Below the pieces are notes generated by a model, which was not told where the DNA came from, did not search any database, and saw only the letters and a program-made list of their open reading frames with translations. Positions 1 through 6,272 of a stretch of DNA of 12,932 bases are shown piece after piece. The first letter of the stretch is position 1, and each line of letters opens with the position of its first letter. Origin of the DNA: JAYVJM01 sp043769275 (GTDB lineage: Bacteria; Pseudomonadota; Gammaproteobacteria; Pseudomonadales; UBA7239); the NCBI GenBank assembly GCA_043769275.1, contig JAYVJM010000077.1, positions 1 through 12,932 on the forward strand, read 5' to 3'. A program made the translations under genes and the position numbers.

Positions 1-83
1 ACACCAAACGCTGTAGCTGGATTAGGCGTGTTCATAATTCAGACGATAACGTTGGCAGTTGCCTGATGGTTTGGTGTCCAGAA

Positions 84-106
84 TTGACAGCACATGTCAG
101 TATAAT
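84..106 (+). promoter_or_regulatory. candidate hemA promoter with embedded inverted repeat
   Basis: A perfect TATAAT lies at 101-106, about 40 bp before the hemA start, and a perfect TTGACA lies at 84-89. The spacing between them is only 11 bp, so they cannot serve as one standard sigma70 pair. The TATAAT is the more believable element and would give a leader of about 33 nt. TGACA (85-89) and TGTCA (95-99) form a perfect inverted repeat with a 5-nt centre right upstream of the -10. That could be a repressor site or could be chance. Confidence 0.4.
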
Positions 107-145
107 GATTGCCTCTTTTGCCATCTCCCGTGCGATGTTCCACTT

Positions 146-1339
146 ATGAAGCTGCTTGCCGTCGGCATCAACCACAACACAGCTTCGCTGGCACTGCGCG
201 AGCGCGTTAGTTTTGTGCTGGATGCCATGCCAGACGCGCTGCGCAAAGCCAGTTTGCACAATGAAAACGCCGATGTTGTGATTCTGTCGACCTGTAACCG
301 AACCGAAATCTACATAACAGGCTGTGATGAGCCGCAAGCTATTCTTAATTGGTTGGCGCATTACCATAAAATTGATGAGCAGGAGCTGCACGGCGTTCAC
401 TATCACTATCGCGATGAGGATGCCGTTCGTCACTTGATGCGTGTTGCAAGCGGTTTGGATTCCCAGATACTAGGCGAGCCGCAAATATTCGGGCAAATGA
501 AAAGCGCGCTGGCCTTGGCGCGAGAAATAGGTACAGCAAACGGCAGCCTGCACCATATTTTTCAGCAAGTATTTTCCGTGGCCAAACGTGTACGTGCAGA
601 GACATCTATTGGCCAAAATCCTGTTTCTGTCGCCTATGCAGCAGTGCGTCTTGCCAAACATATTTTTAGCGATCTCAGCACGAGCCATGCCTTGCTTATT
701 GGCGCAGGCAAAACCATCGAGTTGGTGGCGCGTCACCTGCGCGAGCAGGGTGTGGGTTATGTCCTTATCGCCAACCGCAGTATTGCGCGCGCGCAGGCAT
801 TAGCCCAGATAGTGGGCGGAGAGGCAATGTCGTTGGCGGATATTCCGGCACGTTTGCATGAGGCCGATATCGTCATTTCATCAACCGCTAGTCAGTTGCC
901 TATATTGGGCAAAGGTGCCGTAGAGCATGCACTGAAACGGCGCCGTCACCGGCCTATGTTTATGGTCGATATCGCCGTGCCGCGTGATATTGAAGCGCAA
1001 GTTGGGGAACTGGATGATGTGTACCTGTATACGGTCGATGATTTGCATGACGTGATTGACGAAAACCTGCGTGCGCGTGAAGTCGCCGCTGAGGAAGCGC
1101 AGGTGCTGGTAGATGAGGGTTTGGCCAGCTACCGGCAGCATCGGCGTACAAAAAATGCGGTAGCAGATATTGTCGCCTATCGCCAACAGGCAGAAAAATT
1201 GCGTGATAGCGAAGTGGAAAAAGCCTTAGCGCAATTGGCGCGTGGCGACGATGTCGATCTCGTCTTACGCGGATTAGCACGTAATCTCACGAATAAACTA
1301 TTGCACCAGCCCACAACCGTGATGAAGCAATTGCTATGA
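146..1339 (+). CDS. hemA: glutamyl-tRNA reductase HemA, C-terminus short
   Basis: This NADPH-dependent enzyme reduces glutamyl-tRNA(Glu) to glutamate-1-semialdehyde, the first committed step of C5-pathway tetrapyrrole synthesis, in the cytoplasm. The ATG at 146 is chosen because the protein then begins MKLLAVGINHNTA, matching the family N-terminus; an upstream in-frame TTG at 59 would place the promoter inside the gene. The catalytic cysteine is Cys50 in STCNRTEIY. The segment HLMRVASGLDSQILGEPQ follows at 96-113, and the Rossmann NADPH motif GAGKTIEL is at 187-194. The dimerisation domain with LTNKLLHQPT ends at residue 397. Family members usually run to about 415-425 residues, so roughly the last 20 are missing. 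No clear Shine-Dalgarno site is seen. prfA, the usual next gene in gammaproteobacteria, is absent; a lipoprotein gene follows after 37 bp. Confidence 0.96.
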   Translation: MKLLAVGINHNTASLALRERVSFVLDAMPDALRKASLHNENADVVILSTCNRTEIYITGCDEPQAILNWLAHYHKIDEQELHGVHYHYRDEDAVRHLMRVASGLDSQILGEPQIFGQMKSALALAREIGTANGSLHHIFQQVFSVAKRVRAETSIGQNPVSVAYAAVRLAKHIFSDLSTSHALLIGAGKTIELVARHLREQGVGYVLIANRSIARAQALAQIVGGEAMSLADIPARLHEADIVISSTASQLPILGKGAVEHALKRRRHRPMFMVDIAVPRDIEAQVGELDDVYLYTVDDLHDVIDENLRAREVAAEEAQVLVDEGLASYRQHRRTKNAVADIVAYRQQAEKLRDSEVEKALAQLARGDDVDLVLRGLARNLTNKLLHQPTTVMKQLL

Positions 1340-1376
1340 AGCTAACCCCCTTATATAGTCGAAAAGGAATGTGCTT

Positions 1377-1928
1377 ATGTGTAACGTCAGTCGTTATTTT
1401 GCTTTGCTCTGCCTTCTGTTTTCCTTGGGTGCTTGTGTCACAAGTGAAGAGCAAAAACAAAAAGAAAAGCAGCACCACAGCATTACCCCTTTTTTGATGG
1501 AGCCACTGCAACAATATGTTTGCTCGGCAAAAATTTATATCAGTGATGCTACAAAAGCCTTTCAGTTGTCTGGGAAAGCGCACGGCGAAAGCTACGATAT
1601 CGAATTGGGTGGCGCGCTGGAGCCACTCGTTAACGCCATGTTTTGGATAGAGTCATCGGCGCTAACCGGTGACAGGCCGCAAGTGCAGGTCAATCTTGGT
1701 TTTGCTAATGGCTCGTTTAGTCGTCTTGTCAATAGCGGCGCGATGGAGGTGGGTGTCAGTTTGCAGTTTCAGATTTTCAAGCCTACAGGGCAATCCTATA
1801 GCGATGCTGTGACGGGCTTGTCCTCTGTCGAGTCTGTAGATCGAGCGGCGGGTGATGCGCTGGAGCAAGCATTAGTCAGTTTAGGGAACAATCTTGTCTC
1901 CACTGGCGTGTGCCATTTGGCGCAGTAA
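1377..1928 (+). CDS. putative lipoprotein of unknown function
   Basis: The product is 183 residues. Residues 1-20 form a lipoprotein signal peptide: a short N-region with Arg6, a hydrophobic stretch (8-17) and a lipobox LGAC with Cys20 as the predicted acylated residue. Val, not Asp, follows the cysteine, which by the usual Lol rule favours outer-membrane sorting. The mature part starts with a charged linker (21-35) rich in Glu, Gln and Lys, then a mixed alpha/beta-looking domain. Two cysteines, Cys49 and Cys179, bracket this domain and could form a disulfide. The ATG at 1377 is preferred over the in-frame GTG at 1371, because AAGGA at 1364-1368 is 8 nt from the ATG but only 2 nt from the GTG. 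I do not recognise the family. It sits between hemA and a crotonase gene, probably co-transcribed with both. Confidence 0.75.
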   Translation: MCNVSRYFALLCLLFSLGACVTSEEQKQKEKQHHSITPFLMEPLQQYVCSAKIYISDATKAFQLSGKAHGESYDIELGGALEPLVNAMFWIESSALTGDRPQVQVNLGFANGSFSRLVNSGAMEVGVSLQFQIFKPTGQSYSDAVTGLSSVESVDRAAGDALEQALVSLGNNLVSTGVCHLAQ

Positions 1929-1961
1929 TTTGAGTTTTTTATTTTTCGTAACAGGTAAATA

Positions 1962-2792
1962 ATGATGAATAATCCCCATTGCTATAAAACTCTGGTATAC
2001 GCCGTGCAGGATGGAGTAGCGACAATTACCTTGAATCGTCCAGAACAGCGCAACGCGGTGAACGCTTTGATGAGTCGTGAATTGCCTGCTGTTTGGCAGC
2101 AATTTAAAACTGATAGCAGTGCAGTCGTGGCAATTTTTACAGGCAGTGGAGATAAAGCGCTTTGCACGGGAGCCGATTTAAGTGACTTGCCGGAAACTGA
2201 TGGCCAGCCAGATGCCGAAGGCAGAAAGTTTGGCAGCCTAGCCTCCATTAAGTGGACAGCATTGCAAAATAGAATTTGGAAGCCCGTGATTTGTGCGGTG
2301 AATGGCATGGCGGTAGGGGGCGGCCTGCATTTTGTCGCGGATGCGGACATCGTTATCGCCGCTGATACTGCCACCTTTTTCGATACGCACGTCAAAGTGG
2401 GGCTTGTGGCTGGTTTGGAGCCTGTCAGTTTGGTGCGCAAAATGCCTTTTGATGCTGTGATGCGCATGGTGCTGGTCGGCGGCAATGAGCGCATGAGTGC
2501 GCAGCGGGCTTACGAGCTGGGTTTGGTTGGCGAAGTGGTGCCTGCTGCGCAGTTGATGGTGCGTGCGCGTGCTTTGGCCGATTTAATTAAAGGCAACTCC
2601 CCTGTTGCAATGGCGCGTACTAAAAAAGCGATTTGGCAGGCGAAAGACATGGGTTTGCACGCCGCGCAAGAGAATGCGTGGGGCTACATCATGCAGCAAA
2701 ACATACACCCTGATATTACAGAAGGCACGAAAGCCTTTATTGAAAAGCGTGCGCCGCAATGGCTGCCTTACTGCGGCGAGTGTGACCAATAG
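1962..2792 (+). CDS. crotonase-fold enoyl-CoA hydratase/isomerase family protein with atypical active site
   Basis: This 276-residue protein has the crotonase fold, which acts on acyl-CoA thioesters. Visible family elements are ITLNRPEQRNAVN (22-34), the first oxyanion segment LCTGADL (67-73), and the second oxyanion segment AVNGMAVGGG (112-121). At the two positions of the catalytic glutamates of rat enoyl-CoA hydratase (Glu144 in GGGCE, Glu164 in GQPE) this protein has His123 (GGGLH) and His143 (DTHVKVG). A nearby Glu153 in GLEPV could replace one of them. It therefore may not be a standard hydratase. The DTHVKVGLVAG-type sequence resembles uncharacterised EchA-like proteins (from memory). 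ATG 1962 is followed directly by a second ATG at 1965; either could start, with AGG in ACAGGTAA upstream. The next gene begins directly after its TAG. Family assignment is firm; substrate is unknown. Confidence 0.9.
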   Translation: MMNNPHCYKTLVYAVQDGVATITLNRPEQRNAVNALMSRELPAVWQQFKTDSSAVVAIFTGSGDKALCTGADLSDLPETDGQPDAEGRKFGSLASIKWTALQNRIWKPVICAVNGMAVGGGLHFVADADIVIAADTATFFDTHVKVGLVAGLEPVSLVRKMPFDAVMRMVLVGGNERMSAQRAYELGLVGEVVPAAQLMVRARALADLIKGNSPVAMARTKKAIWQAKDMGLHAAQENAWGYIMQQNIHPDITEGTKAFIEKRAPQWLPYCGECDQ

Positions 2793-4196
2793 ATGAATGC
2801 CATGAATATAGAAATTATCGGAATGATTGTGGTTGTTTTATTGCTTGCAGCCGCTGTGGGTTTGGCTTTTTTTATTGGCAGGAAAAGTGGATTTTCTCTT
2901 GGCAGTGCAGCCAGAGCCGCCATCGACGCTGAACGTCATGCGCAGGAGCAACAGGCCGTGCAAGCGCAGTTTTTTCAGCACGAAAAAAACCTTGTAGAGG
3001 CGCATCAGCAGAGAATGGATGCGATGCAGGAGCAACTTTTTCAGCTTGAAAAAGAATGTGCGCTAATGTTGCAGCGCAGCCAGCAGCAACAGGAATTTCT
3101 CAACAATGAGCGGCAACAGTTTTCGGAAAGTCGCAAGCTATTGAAGCAGGAGTTTGAAAATCTTGCACATCAAATTTTTGAACAGAAACAGCAGGTATTC
3201 AGCGAACAAAGCAAGCAAGGTTTGGATTTATTGCTTATGCCGTTTAAGCAGCAACTGGATACTTTTCGCCTGCGTGTCGATGAAGTGCATACGCAAAACG
3301 TGCAAGGTCACAGCAGTTTAAAAGTAGAACTTGATCGCCTTCGTCAGCTTAACCAGCAGGTAACCACAGAGGCATCTAATCTAACCCGTGCATTGAAGGG
3401 CGATAAAAAAATGCAGGGCAATTGGGGCGAGCAAAAAGTGGAGCTGTTGCTGGAGCAGGCGGGTTTGCGCAAAGGCATTGAATACGAACGCGAGAAAAAC
3501 TTTAAAGACGAAGATGGCAATAATCGCCGCCCTGATTTTTTGCTGTTATTGCCAGAAGGCAAGCACATTATTATCGACAGCAAAGTTTCGTTAATTGATT
3601 ACAGCAATTATATTTCTGCAGAAACCGATGAGGCTCGGGCGCAAGCCTTGGCTGCGCATGTGGCCGCATTGCGTGCGCATGTGGCAGCTTTGGCTGGGAA
3701 AAATTACCCTGAACTCACCGGCATGTCTTCGCCGGATTTTGTGTTTTTGTTTTTAGCCATAGAACCCGCTTACATGGCGGCATTGGAACATAGCCCCTCG
3801 TTGTTTCAGGAAGCTTACGAAAAACGAATCGCCATTGTCACATCCACCACGCTGTTGCCGGTATTGCGGGTTGTTGCCAACTTGTGGGGTTTGCAGCGCC
3901 AAAATCAAAATACTCGCGAATTGGCCGATCAAGCCAGCGGCATTTACGACAAGTTGCGTAGTTTTATTGAAAAGATGGAAAAGTTGGGGCTGCAAATTAG
4001 CGGCACACACAAAACCTATGTGGAGGCGTTTAATACACTAAAAGACGGTCGTGGAAATTTGGTTGCGCGCGTGGAGAAATTTATCGATTTGGGTGTCAAA
4101 GTTAGGCAGCGCCTGCCAAACAGTGTTTTGAATAGTGATGAAGATGGCACCCCCGTATCGCTCACAAGCAACATCGAGGAGTTTATCAATGAATGA
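2793..4196 (+). CDS. rmuC: DNA recombination protein RmuC
   Basis: RmuC family proteins limit certain DNA rearrangements such as inversions at short inverted repeats, and the family is predicted to contain a nuclease-like domain. The 467-residue length matches the family (E. coli RmuC is about 475). One N-terminal membrane segment spans about residues 7-29. A long Gln/Glu-rich coiled coil follows (about 45-200). The conserved RmuC core includes GNWGEQKVELLLEQAG (209-224) and a PD-(D/E)XK-like pattern: Asp248 in RRPDFLLL, then Asp262 and Lys264 in IIIDSKVSL. The segment LAIEPAYMAALE (321-332) is also typical. The ATG abuts the preceding TAG with no intervening base and has no obvious ribosome site, which suggests translational coupling. 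A second in-frame ATG at 2802 is an alternative start. The 3' end overlaps the thioesterase gene by 8 bp. Confidence 0.96.
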   Translation: MNAMNIEIIGMIVVVLLLAAAVGLAFFIGRKSGFSLGSAARAAIDAERHAQEQQAVQAQFFQHEKNLVEAHQQRMDAMQEQLFQLEKECALMLQRSQQQQEFLNNERQQFSESRKLLKQEFENLAHQIFEQKQQVFSEQSKQGLDLLLMPFKQQLDTFRLRVDEVHTQNVQGHSSLKVELDRLRQLNQQVTTEASNLTRALKGDKKMQGNWGEQKVELLLEQAGLRKGIEYEREKNFKDEDGNNRRPDFLLLLPEGKHIIIDSKVSLIDYSNYISAETDEARAQALAAHVAALRAHVAALAGKNYPELTGMSSPDFVFLFLAIEPAYMAALEHSPSLFQEAYEKRIAIVTSTTLLPVLRVVANLWGLQRQNQNTRELADQASGIYDKLRSFIEKMEKLGLQISGTHKTYVEAFNTLKDGRGNLVARVEKFIDLGVKVRQRLPNSVLNSDEDGTPVSLTSNIEEFINE

Positions 4197-4635
4197 AGAT
4201 GCAGTGGTTACTCCACCGGATGGTTTTGTACTATTTCCTGACAGTCTGCAATTTGGCGATGCTGTTGCACCTGGGTACTACAAGGTTGATGGGCAGGGCT
4301 TTCGCACCGGTTTTTTTGTGCGGCAGAAGCATATTAATTCCATCGGTATTTGCCACGGCGGGGCTTTAATGACTTTCGCGGATATGTCGTTTGGTGGCAA
4401 CATCATGCACCATGTGAAATCGCAAGTTGGCTTGCCTACCGTCAGTTTAACGATTGATTTTTTGGCGCCTGGTCATCTGGGTGATTGGCTGGAGTTTCAT
4501 CTGGATCATCTTTTCACAACGCGGTTATTGGGCACGATGGCTGCCGTTATTGAAGGGCCGCATGGGCTGGTGGCGCGTACCAGTGCCACGTTTCGCTTGC
4601 CGAAAATACCGCATGAGCCAGTGGTGGCTAAGTAG
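4189..4635 (+). CDS. PaaI-type hotdog thioesterase
   Basis: The 148-residue product belongs to the 4HBT/PaaI hotdog thioesterases, which hydrolyse acyl-CoA thioesters in the cytoplasm. The signature is N-x-x-G-x-x-H-G-G followed by an acidic residue: Asn50, Gly53, His56-Gly57-Gly58 and Asp65 in the segment NSIGICHGGALMTFAD. A beta-strand motif TVSLTIDFLAP follows at 84-94. The start at 4189 is set by a strong GAGGAG at 4176-4181, 7 nt upstream; an ATG 54 bp further up only adds sequence encoded inside rmuC. The ATG overlaps the rmuC stop in ATGAATGA, indicating coupled translation. It could clear CoA thioesters for the crotonase in the same unit, but the substrate cannot be read from sequence. 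It is the last gene of the left unit. Confidence 0.92.
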   Translation: MNEDAVVTPPDGFVLFPDSLQFGDAVAPGYYKVDGQGFRTGFFVRQKHINSIGICHGGALMTFADMSFGGNIMHHVKSQVGLPTVSLTIDFLAPGHLGDWLEFHLDHLFTTRLLGTMAAVIEGPHGLVARTSATFRLPKIPHEPVVAK

Positions 4636-5022
4636 TTTTTTTAGTTTGTGCTGGTGGATATGGTGTCGCGTAAACAAAGTAAAACCCAATCCAGCCACCG
4701 CAACATTGCCTAGCCCGAACAGTATAAGGGCAATGCCACGCACATTTTTTCCTGCAAAATCCAGCCAGTGAAATTTGTGTAGATATCCAAAAACCCATTC
4801 CTCAATACGGTCGCTATTTTTTATTTTCGCTGATAAAACACCGCTGCTGGTTCCCATGTAATAGGCAGTCTGCTGCGGTGTGTCGTAGTTCACGCGCCAC
4901 ACTGGTACCCGCTTGCACGCAAAGCCGTATTCACCACCAAGCTTGGTAATCCATTGTGTATTGCGAATCTGCTCTGTTGGCAGTTCGCTGAGTTGTGTTG
5001 CTAGATTTTCCGTGTAGAGCTT
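4525..5022 (-). pseudogene. 3' remnant of a PepSY-associated transmembrane-helix protein gene
   Basis: On the minus strand an open frame runs without a stop from about 5022 down to the TGA at 4525-4527. The part from about 5019 to 4636 encodes some 128 residues that look like a real protein. VWRVNYDTPQQTAYY and the following GVLSAKI resemble the PepSY 'W-x-V ... Y/V-x-x-x-x-G-x-V' strand pair. RIEEWVFGYLHKFHWLDF precedes a membrane helix (about GIALILFGLGNVAVAGLGF), a layout I know from PepSY/TM-helix proteins. No ATG start, N-terminal membrane helix or upstream part exists: the frame runs straight into the terminator at 5024-5053 and then the thiolase gene. Its last ~110 bases lie antisense to the thioesterase gene and are probably run-on sequence. 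It is most likely a 5'-deleted, non-functional gene; a short GTG-started protein (from 4902) is less likely. Confidence 0.6.
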
Positions 5023-5023
5023 T

Positions 5024-5053
5024 AAAAGCGCCCGATTGATTCGGGCGTTTTTT
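5024..5053. terminator. bidirectional intrinsic terminator
   Basis: The 7-bp perfect stem CGCCCGA (5029-5035) / TCGGGCG (5041-5047) has a 5-nt loop. On the plus strand it is followed by six T (5048-5053). On the minus strand the other side gives CTTTT after the stem. A4 upstream can also pair with the T run. It lies 49 bp past the stop of the minus-strand thiolase-like gene, so it probably ends that operon. In the plus direction it would stop read-through from the hemA-to-thioesterase unit. Confidence 0.8.
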
Positions 5054-5101
5054 ATGGTTCGACAAGCTCCCCCACGAACGGGATGTTCTTTTGAAAAACG
5101 C

Positions 5102-6271
5102 TTAGGGTTTATCTGCCCCTACTACCCACATCGAAAAAAACTGTGCGCCGCCGCCGTAGGCGTGCCCAAGTGCTTTTTTCGCGTTTGGCACTTGGCGTGC
5201 GCCTGCCATGCCGCTTACTTGCAGTGCAGATTCAGCAAAGCGAATCATGCCGGAAGCCCCAATCGGGTTAGTGGAAAGCACGCCGCCCGAGCAGTTCCAC
5301 GGAATATCACCGCCTTGATCGAGTGATGTTGCGCCGGAGTCTGTCAATTTCCAGCCATCACCCACATCGCAAAAGCCTAGATTTTCCAGCCACATCGGCT
5401 CGTACCATGAGAACGGCACATAAACTTCCGCCATGTCGATTTCTTTGCGCGGGTTGGTGATACCTGCCTGCGCGTAAACGTCTTTGGCGCAGTCGATGCC
5501 TGCTTGCGGATTCACTTCTTCGCGCCACGGGTACATGGTGGGTTCAGAGCGCATTGCTGTGCCGTGTATCCAAGCTGGCTTGTTGGGTGCTTTTTTGGCT
5601 AAGTCCTTGCTGCACATTACCATCGCACAGGCTCCGTCGGATGATGGACACACTTCTGAAAAACGTAGCGGTTCCCATAGCATCATCGCTTCCATGTATT
5701 TTTCTAGCGTGAGGCTTTCAGCGGTTTCGTGCATGTGTGCATGCGGATTTTTCAGGGCGTGAGTGCGATCTTTTAGCGCGACTTTACAGCCAATATCGTC
5801 TGGTGCTTTGGAGCGGCGCATGTATTCACGAATGATTGGCGCAAAAAAACCGCCCGCACCTGCGTTTAAATGCGGGGAAAAAGGCTGACGCGAAGACAGC
5901 GCCCACATGGCGTTAGATTCCGATTGCTTTTCGTAAGCCACCGTTAAAACACGTTTGAATACACCGCTTTGAATGTGGCTGGCCGCGACAATTGCGGTCG
6001 AGCCGCCCACACTGCCCGCCGTGTGTACGCGCAGCATGGGTTTGCCTACGCAGCCGAGTGCGTCGGCCAAGTACAGCTCTGGCATGACCACCCCTTCGAA
6101 GAAGTCTGGGGCTTTGCCGATAATCACAGCGTCGATGTCTGCCCACGTACAGCCCGCATCGGTCAGCGCATTTTGTGCGGCTTCGCGCACGAGGCCGGCC
6201 ATCGATTTTTTAATTTTTGAGCGGTATTTTTCGGTCTGCCCGATACCGACGATTGCACATGCGTTGCCCAT
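5102..6271 (-). CDS. SCP2-thiolase-like protein without canonical catalytic Cys/His
   Basis: The 389-residue protein has the thiolase fold of the SCP2/lipid-transfer-protein type, acting on acyl-CoA in the cytoplasm. The N-terminus (AIVGIGQTEKYRSK) and the segment RVHTAGSVGGSTAIVAA (81-97) are typical. Aligned by eye to the CATGSTA of SCP2 thiolase, the nucleophilic cysteine position is Ser87. The usual GHPxGATG motif reads NPIGASG, with Asn335 at the His position. The C-terminal H-x-x-G-G-G-A motif is kept as HAYGGGAQ (370-377). This pattern resembles Ltp2-type proteins of steroid side-chain breakdown, which act as aldolases with a DUF35 partner, more than true thiolases. The start has GGAGG about 9 nt upstream. 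It lies 1 bp after the stop of the second thiolase-like gene, last in a four-gene operon. The family is sure; the reaction is inferred. Confidence 0.9.
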   Translation of the reverse strand: MGNACAIVGIGQTEKYRSKIKKSMAGLVREAAQNALTDAGCTWADIDAVIIGKAPDFFEGVVMPELYLADALGCVGKPMLRVHTAGSVGGSTAIVAASHIQSGVFKRVLTVAYEKQSESNAMWALSSRQPFSPHLNAGAGGFFAPIIREYMRRSKAPDDIGCKVALKDRTHALKNPHAHMHETAESLTLEKYMEAMMLWEPLRFSEVCPSSDGACAMVMCSKDLAKKAPNKPAWIHGTAMRSEPTMYPWREEVNPQAGIDCAKDVYAQAGITNPRKEIDMAEVYVPFSWYEPMWLENLGFCDVGDGWKLTDSGATSLDQGGDIPWNCSGGVLSTNPIGASGMIRFAESALQVSGMAGARQVPNAKKALGHAYGGGAQFFSMWVVGADKP

Positions 6272-6272
6272 A

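Noticed and set aside
1..77. 9-bp perfect inverted repeat ACACCAAAC (1-9) and GTTTGGTGT (69-77) and a possible minus-strand gene start at 35
   Set aside because: The loop is 59 nt and one arm touches the window edge, so a chance match cannot be excluded. The ATG at 35 on the minus strand leaves only 11 codons and has no ribosome site, so I cannot support a gene.
59..145. Longer hemA reading frame from a TTG at 59
   Set aside because: The extra 29 residues do not resemble HemA and include the TATAAT; the ATG at 146 gives the family N-terminus.
1982..2494. Minus-strand frame of 170 codons
   Set aside because: It is antisense to the crotonase gene, which has clear family motifs; the minus frame has none.
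3651..3696. Short repeat in rmuC encoding AHVAALR-AHVAALA
   Set aside because: RmuC proteins normally have a similar helical HvaalR-Hv-L spacing here, so a recent tandem duplication is not needed.
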